Of a DNA stretch of 64,000 nucleotides, positions 12,280 through 23,690 are shown piece by piece. Location: assembly GCA_951799425.1 (NCBI GenBank), contig OX637394.1, positions 12,890,501 to 12,954,500 of the forward strand, written 5' to 3'. This DNA comes from Ilex aquifolium. Its lineage: Eukaryota; Streptophyta; Magnoliopsida; Aquifoliales; Aquifoliaceae. Position 1 is the stretch's first letter. Every line of letters starts with the position of its first letter. A model generated the notes under the pieces. That model was not told the DNA's origin. It did not search any database and was given only the letters and a program-made list of their open reading frames with translations. Position numbers and translations under genes: made by a program.

Positions 12280-13290
12280 AACTTGTATTTATCTCGAAAG
12301 TCGACGATGAGTTGTTTTCAAGGTCGTTCGATCGATTCCGGCGAGTAGAAAGCGGTTTCTGGCACTCAAAAGAAGGGTTAGAGGGGCGACGGAGTATTTT
12401 CCGGCATATCCCCTCCGACAGTCGAGTCAGTTTATGTGAGAGAGGGGAAGGAAAAACACTGTGTAGTGAGAATTTGATTTTTCATACCTTTGTCTCACTT
12501 TGGTGAGCGTTATTTATACCTTCCACCAAAATCATCATTGTTGTCAAATGGATCTTGTCAAGAAGAGGCTCCCCATTGGTCCATTTGGGAGGCAGTAGGC
12601 AGTGCACAGTTATTGGGCAGTGCACCTCATATTTTGCGTGGGAGAGGCCCCATTATTAATTACTAGGGCTCCCGAGCATTTAATGCTCTTTCTCCTATGC
12701 ACAGGTATTAAATGCTTGGGCCTCGGAGCATTTAATGTTCCTTCCTCTCAGCTTTCCCAAGCTATCATGGATGTCCCATCCTTCTGAGGGCTTATTAATG
12801 TTTCTCTGGAATGACTGCATGTCAAAAAGGGTATTTTTGTCTATTTACCCCTTATCCTGTACTTTATGCCACATGTCTAACCCCTTTGGTTGCTGGTCTT
12901 GTTCATCCTGCCATTTTTGATTTCATTGGGACGGCAAGTCAATGATTCATTGTCAAGCTCTGAGATTGATGGCTGTAGTCGTCAATAATGTACCCTGGAT
13001 CCGATGTGACGTGTCAGAAAAAAAAAGTCATCAGGGTCGAACCACGCAGGGGGACTCGTGAACCAGGGCGTTTGGAGTTGTCCTCAGCACCGAGGACAGA
13101 TGTTAACTCCAGAGAGCAGGAATGTCTTCGATGCCGAGGACACGTGTCACCAAAATAGAAGGTGAAGGTGTCCTTAGTGTCGACGACACGTGTTATTGCT
13201 GGACTGCTTGAGAGTCTTCAGTACCGAGGACACGTGTCGGATCCCTGTTCCTTATCAGGAATGTCCCATCAATTTTCAAATTATCATTTG
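12280..13290 (-). mobile_element. Solo-LTR-like Gypsy remnant
   Basis: Read on the minus strand, this block has a TATAAATA box followed by GAGACAAAGGTATGAAAAAT (near 12490). The same arrangement, with nearly the same words, is in the LTR of the Gypsy element at 53465-53510. Upstream (minus) are GAGCATTTAATG-type words and a GC-rich repeat also in the style of that LTR. No internal coding part is attached. Ends are approximate and no target duplication was found. An old fossil. Confidence 0.55.
13078..13250. repeat. Four-copy ~44-bp tandem repeat inside the LTR-like block
   Basis: Four related units each carry the core GTC(C/T)T(C/T)AG-x-ACCGAGGACACGTGTC (positions near 13082, 13125, 13170 and 13214). 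Each holds a CACGTG-like palindrome, which resembles an enhancer array in an LTR U3 region. Confidence 0.65.
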
Positions 13291-13930
13291 AGTTTATAAC
13301 ACTTGACTTTTTGAATGTTTGTTTGTCCTTGATAGAACACACAATGGACAAATAGAATTCACAGAGCCTATCCTAAACAATAGTGATAAGCTTTTGGTGA
13401 GTTAACTTAGATGCGATATTAATTTCGATAAGTTCTTTTAGACAAAGAATAAATATTGAATACTTTTTTTCTTCTTTTCAAAAAGTAGAACACATTTTTG
13501 TTAAGCTCTATTAGGTCATGTTTATTGAGATTTGGCAACTCGACTAATCCGATATATTTTTATTATTTAGGCATGATAGACCTCACATATTTTTGAATTT
13601 AGTTCAAGTATAATTAAATCTTATAATCTTTTTCTATTCCGATCACAATACATACACCCTTTTGTACCGTAAAAAAACAACTTCTAGAAAATAATACTTG
13701 AAAAAACTCTTCTACTATTAAAGGATAACTTGGGCATTCAGTGTTTAATATGAGGAGAACATAGTAAATAGACAATCTACATTAAGTTTTTCAAACAAAT
13801 TTTGACGGGAAGGTGTAATAATATTTCAAAAACAAGGTGGGTATCTTTGCAAATTTGTAAATATAAGGGGTGCCAATATAATTATTCCAAAAATTTTGTT
13901 TCGAACTATCCAGAATCTCATAATCGGAGT
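13291..13930. other. U2AF35 upstream region
   Basis: AT-rich promoter-proximal DNA. No gene or mobile element recognised. Confidence 0.4.
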
Positions 13931-13932
13931 TC

Positions 13933-13941
13933 TATATATTA
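13933..13941 (+). promoter_or_regulatory. Probable TATA box of the U2AF35 gene
   Basis: TATATATTA lies about 50 bp before the first 5' UTR motifs and about 210 bp before the U2AF35 start codon, with a coherent leader between. Confidence 0.5.
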
Positions 13942-13985
13942 TCGAGTGAAATACTCATTTCAATCACAAACCGCCTTCGTCGCGG

Positions 13986-14142
13986 ACCATGAAACCCTAG
14001 AGAGAGAGAGAGAGAGAGAGAGAGCAAATAACTTCAAGAGATATCGGATCCGATTGCTGTTGCAGGCGAACCACGAACCCTAGGAGAGAGAAAGCAAACA
14101 GCGCCTAGAGATATCGCGCGCGGAGCCGATTGCTATTGCTGT
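13986..14142 (+). promoter_or_regulatory. U2AF35 5' leader with telo-box, GA repeat and internal duplication
   Basis: The leader holds an AAACCCTAG telo-box (13992-14000), a (GA)n tract (about 13999-14024) and a second ACCCTAG. Two related halves, about 13986-14065 and 14070-14142, each run ACC-x-GAAACCCTAG or ACGAACCCTAG, GA-rich, AGCAAA, AGAGATATCG, CGATTGCTRTTGC, so the leader is a tandem duplication. Telo-boxes are common in plant housekeeping promoters. A four-codon ATG AAA CCC TAG reading frame overlaps the first telo-box. Confidence 0.65.
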
Positions 14143-14153
14143 GTTGCGAAGCT

Positions 14154-17100
14154 ATGGCGGAACACTTGGCGTCCATTTTTGGAACGGAGAAGGACAGGGT
14201 AAACTGCCCATTCTACTTCAAGATCGGCGCTTGTCGCCACGGCGATCGGTGCTCGAGGCTTCACACTAAGCCCAGCGTCAGCCCAACGCTTCTCCTCTCG
14301 AACATGTACCAGCGGCCCGACATGATTACTCCCGGCGTTGACGCTCAGGGCCAGCCCATCGACCCCGACAAAATGCAAGAACACTTCGAGGTCACATTAA
14401 TCTTTCTCCTTTTCTATGAATGGATAACCATGTACTGTTCTTTTGAATTTTTGATACAGAACCATAGGTCTGTGTTTGGTGTCCGAACATTTTCAGTATC
14501 CATAATTGAATATTTATCATTCCATTCTGCACTCTGTTGATGATAATGCAATTCTTTATTCTTTATAGTATCTTAGGTTTAGGCTTTAGAATTGCTGATT
14601 CATTGTTCTCTGATTTTACTAAAATCAAAAGCTTAGAATCTTTCAATTTTCTTCCGCTTTTATAACCACTTACCTTCTTAGGTATCAGTTGAATTCTGTA
14701 TTGCTCTAACAAGGATTTTTATTCATAAGGATGAAATACATACAGGGCCGGCCCTATAGTATTAAAAAAAAAGCATGGGCTTTAGGCCCCAAATTTTTAG
14801 AAGGCCCCATAATTATAGATACATAACTAGTCCACATAAAAACTTTAAATCCATGAAAATTTTAGGCCTTATAAAAAGGCCCCAAAAAATTTAAGCCCAA
14901 TCAAAAAATTATAATTTCAATAATTTGGGCTTACAATTCAATCCATAATATTAGAAACTCAAAAATCAAAATTTTAAAAAATAAATAAATAAAATCTCTC
15001 CCTCTCTTAAAAAAACAAAAACAAAGTATCACATCCTCCTCTTTCACTTAAAAAAAATTAAAAATATTTAAAAAAAAAAAAATACTAAAAATAAAAAAGC
15101 CTCATTTATATTACCGCTTTAGGCCTCAATTTACCTTGAGCCACCCCTGAATACATAAGGTAATTTTCTTATACTAATGATCACGATGCCATACTGAAAG
15201 GTTGATCTTGATCAACGCTGCACACCATGCCCGTCATCAGCCCAACTCTTCACCTCTACTAAAGGCTAGCATTGTTGATGCTTATGCCAGCCTGTCGATC
15301 TCCACATGGAGAAAATGTTCATTACAACGGTGATATCACTCTTGACAATGCCGACTTGTTATCATCAGCAAATAATATCAAAACAAATGAGCAAATGAGC
15401 TTCACTAAAATTAATAACCAACTCTCCATTTAAGTAAATAACTAGTCACTCTTCCTCCATGTAAGTAAATAACTACTCACTCTTTTTCCATTTAAGCAAA
15501 TAACTATTCAAGTGAGGTTCACCTTGCCCACTTGGTGTTTTATTATTGGTTGGTGATATCACGTCAGGATTGTTGAGATAGTATCACCGTTGCATTCAAT
15601 ATTTACTCCTCCACATGATCTAACAACACTTCTAGGTTCACACCACAATTCCCCAAGTTCATCCACACAAACAAGTTTAGTTACATACATATATATACAG
15701 CCACACACATACGTGACTACTTTGTAATCAAGATTTGTTGCAAAAGAAAAACCCCAATTCCTGTGTTTTATTTTTTCCAGCAGCCTAACATGATTATTCT
15801 TTGTGTCGACGCCTCGACGCATATGCCAACCCATTACCCTAACAAAATGGAAGAACAGTTCCAATCACATCAGATTTTACTCCTGTTAAAGCATGAATAT
15901 ATAATATTTCTCTGAATGATTTGATTTAGCATCATGGGTGTTCTGTCATGTGTTTTGAAATTTCAGTATTGATCAATAAATCTTGACCATTCCATTCTGT
16001 GCTCTGATAACTATTATGCATTGCTTCATTTCAAAGTTCAAACTAATGTAATTTAGTTTGTTGCAGCTTAGGTTAGGCTTTAGAAATGCTGATTCATTGT
16101 TCCCTGATTTTACTCAACTCGAAAGGTTAGCTGTATTTTTCTGTTTATATTTTCCCTTGCATTCTTAGGTATCAGTTGAATTGTATATTGCTATGTCAAA
16201 GATTTTTAAGTATCCTTAAAAAGAAATCCACAAGAAGTAACTGAAAGATATTTTGAGAAAACGGATGGGTATTGTTTTTAGCCTATCGCTAACTCCTTCC
16301 CCACTTCTTGTCTCATGGTAATAATTTAAGACGGCCAAAAAGGTAATGCACAAGGAGGGTGTGATATAATCATCCACAGAAGGAGAAAAGGAAGATATAC
16401 AATGTGGAGCACATGCATGGGATGTTTCACCCCCTCTTGTGCATTAGATCAATTTATCTTCGTGTCGTTGGCTTAGAATGTCATGCTTATAAAATGATGT
16501 GCAGGAACAGTTTAATTTTTAGAGGGGTTTGTAGGGGTGATTTTACGCACATCTTTCTATTTTCTGCGCTACTGTTTCATCCGTGGAAGTAGATGTATTT
16601 CTTTCTTCTATTGAAATCTTTGTTGTATAAGCAGGTTTTAAGCTAAATATTTAGTCTGTCATCCTTTATTTGAACTTTGAATTGTTGTGTGTCTGGGGAC
16701 TTAAATTTGTAAATTTGTGTCTAGTAGTTGATTTGGAAAATGTTGATTATGAGGAGGAAAATAAAACTGTGGGTGGTTTCACATGGTGGTCAGTAGCCTA
16801 AGCCTTCTATGATTTTTTTGTTCTATGTCTGAGGTCCCATAAGCATTAAATCCTGGCCTTCTGTCTTAACACATGGGGAGAATGGTTTCTCAATTTATAA
16901 ATTGTATTGGAGACTTGGAGTCAAGGGTGGTTTTCTGTGACATTGCAGGATTTTTATGAAGATCTTTTTGAGGAGCTGAGCAAGTATGGAGAGATTGAAA
17001 GCTTGAATGTTTGTGACAATCTGGCTGATCACATGGTAAGTCTTTCCAAAAATGTGTCTATATCTGGTTTGTATTTTTTTTCCCTTGTGTTTGCTTATTT

Positions 17101-18052
17101 ACTTTCATATACATATCTAATGCCACTTATGCTGGCAGGTGGGAAATGTTTATGTTCAGTTTAGAGAGGAAGAACATGCTGCGAATGCCCTCAAAAATCT
17201 GACTGGAAGATATTATGCTGGTAATTGCTTCTTCCTGTTGTCATGTTTTCTTTGAAGCTTTGTTTCTAGCACCCCATTAATTTTCTGTTTTTGTGCTACT
17301 TGCTACAGTAATTGACGTTATTCAAGTATAAGTTTTCTGTACGTAATCTCATTCTTACTGATATCAACACTACAGGCAGACCAATCATCATTGATTTCTC
17401 GCCTGTGACTGATTTCCGTGAAGCCACGTGCAGACAATATGAGGAGAACAGCTGCAATCGTGGTGGGTATTGCAACTTTATGCATCTCAAAAGAATCGGC
17501 AGGTAATTTTTGCTGACATTCTTTAAAATTTTCTTGTTTTGGTTCTATTCAGATACCTGGTAGCGGAAACATAACTTTATTTATTTGCTGAAACAACTTC
17601 CTTTGCTTCTGAATGACAGGGAGCTGAGGCGCCAGTTATTTGGGAGGTATCGGCGAAGGCGTAGTCGAAGCCGAAGCAGGAGCAGGAGTCCCTACAGGCA
17701 TCGGAGCTATGATGAGCGGTCTCATGGCAGTCGTGGCCATAGTAGGAGGTATGATGACCGAGAGTACCACCATGAGAGTCGGAGCAGAAGGCACAAGAGC
17801 TCGAGCCCTGGGCATAGGAGAGGACGAAGCAGGAGCCCTGGGGGCAGGAGGAACCGTAGTCCAGTTAGGGAAGGTAGTGAAGACAGACGTGCTAAAATTG
17901 AGCAGTGGAATAGGGAAAGAGAACAAGCAGAGTTTGCTAACAAGAATGCTCATGATGCCACTGATATCAATGAAAATGACTACAATGGATACGTGCATAA
18001 TGGAGATCAGCACTACTGTCAGCAGCAGCAACGAAGTGGATATGGATATTGA
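14154..18052 (+). CDS. U2AF35: Splicing factor U2AF small subunit (U2AF35)
   Basis: Small subunit of the nuclear U2 auxiliary factor, which recognises the AG at 3' splice sites and bridges to SR proteins. Five exons: 14154-14390, 16949-17035, 17139-17220, 17376-17502 and 17620-18052. Borders are GT-AG and phases match, giving 321 residues; plant homologues are about 280-320. CCCH finger 1 is C18-x8-C27-x5-C33-x3-H37. A U2AF-homology RRM follows ([20 protein letters not shown] to [15 protein letters not shown]). CCCH finger 2 is [19 protein letters not shown]. The C-terminal tail is RS-rich from about residue 185 ([19 protein letters not shown]) and ends [10 protein letters not shown]. The start codon is the ATG of [10 protein letters not shown], the conserved N-terminus. 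No break is seen. Intron 1 is 2.56 kb and carries transposons and exon-derived repeats. Confidence 0.97.
14743..15149. mobile_element. hAT MITE in U2AF35 intron 1, 407 bp
   Basis: Begins CAGGGCCGGCCC and ends GAGCCACCCCTG, an imperfect inverted repeat. The perfect 8-bp target duplication AATACATA flanks it (14735-14742 and 15150-15157). CAGGG ends with 8-bp duplications are typical of hAT elements. The interior is AT-rich and non-coding. Confidence 0.85.
15215..15324 (+). pseudogene. Decayed copy of U2AF35 exon 1 (copy 1)
   Basis: Matches the 3' half of exon 1 in order: a GCACACCATGCCCGTCATCA to CAGCCCAACTCTTC block corresponds to the exon words around CACTAAGCCCAGCGTCAGCC, then GTTGATGCT-GCCAGCC-TCGATC corresponds to the [10 protein letters not shown] codons. 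Many substitutions; not readable as protein. Its right edge is interrupted by the element at 15325-15592. Confidence 0.5.
15325..15592. mobile_element. Small inverted-repeat element with internal minisatellite
   Basis: The left end is CAACGGTGATATCACTCTTG and the right end is its degenerate inverse, TAGTATCACCGTTG. Similarity of the arms continues for about 45 bp. Inside, a ~33-bp unit (CTCCATTTAAGTAAATAACT and variants) repeats three times at about 15419-15510. No clear target duplication, so the superfamily is open. Confidence 0.55.
15778..16210 (+). pseudogene. Decayed copy of U2AF35 exon 1 end plus start of intron 1 (copy 2)
   Basis: Collinear with 14310-14730: CAGC-GCC-ACATGATTA, then AAAATGGAAGAACA for exon AAAATGCAAGAACA. 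The shared intron words ACCATTCCATTCTGTGCTCT, TTAGGCTTTAGAAATGCTGA and TCTTAGGTATCAGTTGAATT follow in the same order. This is a degenerate intragenic duplication of about 430 bp. The donor-site region is not preserved. Confidence 0.75.
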
Positions 18053-20670
18053 TACATTGTGCATCTGGTATGTCCCAATTTGACTTGTGATTGTGACATT
18101 ATGCTTGGTTGCAAAGTAAAGTGTTCTTTTTTAGATGGATCACATGTCCTACTAAATATAAGCTCACAGGCCACTTTCAACTGTGCAGGTGGTGTGCAGG
18201 TTTACAGTTCTGTGATATGGAATGTGAAAAAAATTCTAACTGCATTCTACTTGCATGTTTGTGTGCTTGTATGCATCGCATGCTTTCAAACTCCCCTCAC
18301 TACTGCATTGCTGAATCTTTGTGCATTCTCCTCTACAAGTCTCTGTGACCTTTGTACCAATCCATTTCCTCCTGTTAGTCTCTCTCTCTCCCCCCTCCTG
18401 TGCTTACTCTCTGTCTAATTTTGAATTTATTGTTCACAATCTTATGTTAAGCATTCAACATAATGTAACCTTACAAACACCGTGGCGCATGTCTAAATTT
18501 AGTATTACAAGAACAACCAAATGAAGTTGTAATTATGCTTAATATTTTAATTTTTCTTAGAATTCTCTTATGTTGTTAAAAAGTTACAATAACCTAAAGG
18601 GTGGAAGGAATTTGGCTAATTATGAGAACCTAGGAGTTGGGAGACTTTAAATGGAAACTAACCTATAAATGGGCTCTCCTCCCCATGGTGAGAGATTACC
18701 TGAATATGAGTTATTTGACCTTCAGTTTTCTATAACATCACAAAAAAGGGAAAAAAAAGGAAATAAATATAGTAAGAAGAGAAAAATTCTGCTATGAGAA
18801 TATCTTCATACGAGGATGAGGTTACTATTTTCTCCCTGGAGGATCTCGTGAAAAACAGATTTTACTCTACAAAGTGTTATATTCTTTCTCCATTCATATA
18901 ATTTGGAAACCCTGATTCACACCTGCAAATTTTAGGAATCTGTTTTGAAGTTTGCGTCGATTTCAGCCATTTGATACTATGTTTGATTAGGGTCTTAACC
19001 TTTCTTTAGTTTGCCGGTTGTCCTTGGATAATGAACGATCGCATTCCGAGACTTCCTCGAGGAGAATGTTGTTCCTAGAATGATTATGTTGGATGGTTCT
19101 CATAAATAAGTTATCTTCTGGATTTGTCTTACACAAATTTCTAGCTCTAGAAAATTTGAACATCACTTTGTAAAATGGAGGATTTTTTTGGCTCCCCTTC
19201 GGATATTCCCTTCAAGCACCATGCTTGACAAAGTAGACCTGGTCATCACAAAAGGTTTGCCGACAAATTTGCCTAGCATGTTTCTTAGTCAGCTTTACCT
19301 TAAAGTGGCATATAATCTCTGTACCCTACTGAAAGTTTGGAATTCCCATTTATTGGATTAGATTTCAATGTCTTGTTAAGTCAGTACTGTGGGCATTCTA
19401 CTGTTCCTGCCAAAATGCAGTAGTGGTGCATATGCATTCTTTCCCTCCCACTTCAGTCTTTTCCTGCCAATAGGTTATTCTCGTTGGCCCATCTTCGTGC
19501 TGTTCCATTATTGTGTGGTTTGGTACATATGCATTCTTTACCTCCCACTTCAGTCTTCTCTAGAAGGCTACATAACAATAAGTGAAAACTGTGGGCACGT
19601 GAGTTTTCATAAAATTGCATGCATGCGTTTTTTTTTTCTTGATTTGTGCTTTATAGAGCATATTCATGTATTTGCAGTCTGGCACTCTGTGACAACTACA
19701 CATCCAGGCTAGTGATCTTTGATTTTTTTTTTTAATGTTTCTTATGTTGGATTTTCTTTTGTTTTTTGAATGTCTTCTTTCGAAGGTATCATCTTATGGA
19801 TATTATGAGTTTTGCAGGTCCAGATTTTCCTGCTTCTAAGGACTAAGGACTTGTTTTAATTGCAGCTTACTGTGAAATTTGTGTACAGGTTGTGTGATGC
19901 TGTGTTGAAGGTTTTGTTAGATGGTTTTACTGGACATGGGTGCAAGAGTTGAGCATGCTCCGGCGGTGCTTGGAATATTATTGATGAAGTGTTTAGTTAT
20001 TAACTGTCTTTTATTGCAATGCAGGTTAGGTATGGATGTAGCATGTTGTCCTTTGTTGGACCCATTATTATTATGGGGTTGAGGATGTTTGGATGCTTGA
20101 TGTTTTTGGTTGGAAAATTTCTACATCAACCTTTGCAGAACTTACATTTCCTGGTTTGATATTTTATGGTCCAATTTGATCAGTCTTTATCATCTTGCTC
20201 GTTTAAAACGAGTTTCTTGGTGGTTTGTTTTTTTAAATGCTTGCCTTTTGACCTTCCTTGAGATGTGATCGAAATTAAGCTGGAGTTCAAGCTGGCGACA
20301 AAGGAGAATTAATTCGAACCTCACAGGAACAGAACGGAACAATGCCTATAATTTGTTGTATTAGAGAAGAAAATGACGTTAGTGTTCAGCCTGCTTCAGT
20401 TATAATGCAAGTTATCGATAGGAGATCTGCAGACGAAAGAAAGTATTTCAAGAGTTGCCTAGGGCGAGCGACTTAGATTATGTTACCAGATGTAGAATAA
20501 ATCTGCTTTGAAACACGACTTTACTTTAAGTCAAGACTTACTCTGGACTCACTTTGGTTGTCTATCCAGGGTGCAGTTGACTCGGGTCTTGGAACAAGTT
20601 AAAAACTAACCAGTGCACCGTTTGAAGACCCCGCGTTTTGGTGTAATTGCCGAATGTCAATATATGGTTT
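18053..20670 (+). other. U2AF35 3' UTR and downstream flank
   Basis: T-rich, GT-containing DNA of the kind seen in plant 3' UTRs, with splice-like signals at about 18188 and 19865, so part may be a spliced 3' UTR. No protein-coding stretch is credible. The 3' end of the transcript cannot be fixed from sequence alone. Confidence 0.4.
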
Positions 20671-21045
20671 GCACCCCCGCCTGGGACTTTTAAGATAAAT
20701 TTTGATAGGGCCACATCAACTGTAGAGAAGATGTCTGGAGTCGGAGTTGTTGTTATAGATTATCAAAGAAACTTTGTTGCTTGATTATCGGGAAGAGTTG
20801 AGGGTTTGTTAAGAGCAAACATGTGGAAGCAATGGCGACTTTCACTAGAATGAAGGTTGCTAAAGATTTAGGCCTCATGGAACTCATCTTGGATGGAGAC
20901 AGAAAGAGTGTTATAGAGGCCAGAAGGGACACAAAGCTAAATCTTTTGAAAGTGAGGATCTTTGCTTTGGAAAGTGAGGCCACATACCTTTGGCCTAGGT
21001 CAACTTTTTGCAAGTTGCAAATTGGTTGCCAATTGTTTCGCTAGT
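20671..21045 (+). pseudogene. LINE-type RNase H (RVT_3) fragment
   Basis: Translation begins APPPGTFKINFDRATSTVEK and MSGVGVVVIDYQRNFVA, the classic start of the RNase H-like domain found at the end of plant LINE-type polyproteins and in many derived single-domain genes. After an in-frame stop (at about 20782) and a frame change near 20820 it continues FTRMKVAKDLGLMELILDGD and KSVIEARRDTK, the second conserved block with its Asp. No reverse transcriptase or start codon accompanies it, so it is a dead fragment of about 370 bp. Confidence 0.8.
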
Positions 21046-22559
21046 GGTGTTTGTTAAACTTAATTTAACACTTAAAATGAATATATTTCGTATTTATCTA
21101 ATTAAGTCAATTTACTAATTAAAATGAATATCTTTTAATATGTTAAGTATTTTTTAAAAATATATTAAAATATAGTAAATTCCTTATTTAATGTTGAAAG
21201 CCTAACAAAAATATTTTTTATATAACAATTTTACTTTGAAATGTTATACACTGTCAGACTTTCAGGTAAGTTCATATGCTTCTATATTCCTTTCGTCTTC
21301 CTCTCCTTTTACACACACACTCTCACGTACATAAACACACTCATTGATTTACCCACACAAACAAAATCACACGCTCGCGCGCACAAACACACACGCAGAC
21401 GCAGCACAGTACGCACACACAGACAATTCACACTTTACAGTACACATAGAATTATGTTACTCACACACACAACTTTACACACACACATACGGGCAGCTCC
21501 TTATATTTTATCAAATACATATTTCAATAGATAGTAGCATGACAATGTGATAATCATGATTATGATTTATGTTATAAATTATTTTTTTAGTAATATGTCA
21601 TGGTTGTTTATTAGATAAATATATATTTTATAAACAATTTTAAATGGAGTGGAAGGATAAAATTGAGAATAATTTATTTTTAAATGTTAGCTCTATGTAA
21701 TTATCAAATAATTTGGTTCAATTAAGTGTTTAAATTTTACTAGGTGTTTAAATTCAACTTTCAGTTTTATCAAACAACATTTAAGTCTGTTTTAATTCAG
21801 AAAGATCTATTTAATATTATAATTAGAAAGTTGAATTTTAATCTTATAAAAGCTCAACAACGATTAATATTCATTGAATTTTTATCTATTTTGATCTAAT
21901 GATATTAAATTCATCTAATTTTTTTTTCCCCTAAAAATATCATATTCTTTGCACGCCCCCAATGTCAGACAGTTCAACCAACACACTCTCAATGCTAAAC
22001 AACTCTATTAATCCACGTCTACTTACCCCCCCCCCCCCTATCTCTCTTAATTTCTTCCTCTTCACTTTAGCTATAAATAGCATATTTAAAATAAAAATAT
22101 TATATGATAAATATTTAATTTTCGTGTCTTTAGATACGAGATCAAAGAGCAAGCCCCTAGTTTACAAATAAAAGTTTAGCTTCAATAATATTATCTATCA
22201 TTTCATTAAAAAAGAGTATGAATCTGCCTGTTGTAGTTACCAAGATGGATCTAATTACAGGAGTAAAACTAAAAAAAAAAAAACACACCAAGTGCACAAA
22301 TTTTCACTTAAAATGAAGTCTAATAAATTAGTGATATATACCTCGATATATATATAAACACTCGAACGGATGAATACTTACCATAATTCTAATCCAACAC
22401 GTAATCTGACAGAACTGCTGTTCTTCTATATCACTTCTAATACAAATCAATTTCCTTGTGATACAAAAGTGAATTTCAAATCTTATCTGATATAGTGAAC
22501 TAGTTGATTCAAACCCCCCTCTACCCAAAAAAAAAAAAAGCTGAAACATCCAAAGGGTA
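21046..22559. other. AT-rich intergenic DNA
   Basis: Holds a CA-rich microsatellite (about 21310-21490), a C13 run at 22026-22038, and otherwise AT-rich non-coding sequence. TGTTTGTTAAACTTA near 21050 faces a loose inverse near 21775 and could mark the ends of an old MITE, but I cannot confirm it. Confidence 0.5.
21310..21490. repeat. CA-rich imperfect microsatellite
   Basis: Interrupted (CA)n with CACACG and CGCGCG variants over about 180 bp. The reading frames through it are low-complexity and not genes. Confidence 0.85.
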
Positions 22560-22687
22560 TAACCCAAAAGTTTCACTAATTATATTTACAACTAGTTTTC
22601 AGACCTAACTAATTTCCTCAATCTGAAACTAATACCTAGAGGAATTTTTGGAAATATAATACAAACTAAAGGCTCGGGTAGTTTGGT

Positions 22688-23390
22688 TCACAGCAAGAAA
22701 TCCATGAACTGAAGCCATGGCACTGCCAGCCCAATCTTCGTAGCTTTATCAACTTGCTTTGAACAGCTTGACGACGGCGCCGCCGCCACGCCACCACTAT
22801 CGGGGGTGGAGTTTTTAAGCCACAGAAAGAAGTTTCTTGATCCCAACGCCATCAGCTTCTCCTCTCGATCCAAACCTGCACAAACCATCCCAAAAATACT
22901 CTCGATATCATATCCGTCAAGTAAAATTCATTGCTCCCAACAAACTTGAAAACCTACAGTAGAGAGAGAGACAGAGAGGGAGAGATAACGAGAGCTCACT
23001 TTCTAAGCTGAACTGCGAGTAATGAAGATCGAACCCTTCGGGTTTATTTGACGCCAAAATCGGCCGTCGGCCTTCCTTCGCATACTGCCGGAGAACCGCC
23101 GCTATCAAATCAACCACCGTCGCTTCCAGTGACATAACCACCTGCACAGCCCCCAAACTCCTTTGTACAGTCACATTCACCAATAACTTCGTCAGCTGCG
23201 GACGTCCCGCCGGTGAATCACCTCCAGCCTCCCTGCCGCCGGCGCGCAAATCCGGCACCGTCCGTGGTCTCGGGATCGTCTCTCCCATACTTGCACCACT
23301 CCTTCCGTGAAACGATGGCACTTTCTCAGCCAACCTACCCTTCCCGTCCTTCTCTTTTTGTCCTCTCCGATGACTCTTCACCGTCGGCAT
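22688..23390 (-). CDS. Uncharacterised At4g22758-like protein (DUF7054 type)
   Basis: Two exons on the minus strand, 23390-23000 and 22875-22688, joined across a 124-bp intron (GTGAGC...TGCAG) to give 192 residues. The basic, low-complexity N-terminus begins MPTVKSHRRGQKEKDGKGR. The conserved domain runs from about residue 67: LTKLLVNVTVQRSLGAVQVV, then VVDLIAAVLRQYAKEGRRP, FDLHYSQFSLESLDREEKLM and LGSRNFFLWLK. This is the pattern of the plant At4g22758-like family, whose biochemical role is unknown to me; the fold looks ubiquitin-like by its strand/helix order, which is inference. The tail is Ser/Ala-rich. No signal peptide or membrane segment. The start was chosen as the first ATG in frame and gives the family's usual MP-x-K/R start. 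No break. Confidence 0.88.
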
Positions 23391-23690
23391 AATATTTGTA
23401 TATATGTGTAGATGTATGTGTGTGTGTATCTAGATACTTACGGGTAAATTTGAATTGGGTCTGGTGTTGTCCAGCCAAATCTCAGGCGCCGGTACCGGAA
23501 GAATCGGAGGCGAGGGAAGCCGAGAGCTAAAGAGGAGCGGAGGCTCTCAGTTTCCCGTTTTCCGGCAGCTATCATAACCCTAATGGTGAACCTGTAATTA
23601 TGTGAAACACCGAAGGGCAAGATGTTTATGGGGGAGTGTGAGGTGAATCATATACACTGAATATCCACGGGACATGTACCTTATTTATAT
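23391..23690 (-). promoter_or_regulatory. Promoter and 5' leader of the At4g22758-like gene
   Basis: On the minus strand ATATAAATAA (23690-23681) is a good TATA box about 290 bp before the start codon. If transcription starts just below it, the leader contains a 60-codon upstream reading frame (23620-23438, MPFGVSHNYRFTIRVMIAAG...). This has no resemblance to known proteins that I recognise and may be chance or a uORF. Confidence 0.5.

Noticed and set aside
17636-18083. Overlapping long frames on both strands over the last U2AF35 exon
   Set aside because: By-products of the RS-repeat codons; the frame with the RS domain and second CCCH finger is the real one.
21241-21550. Frames through the CA-rich zone
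   Set aside because: Low-complexity Thr/His translation of a microsatellite.
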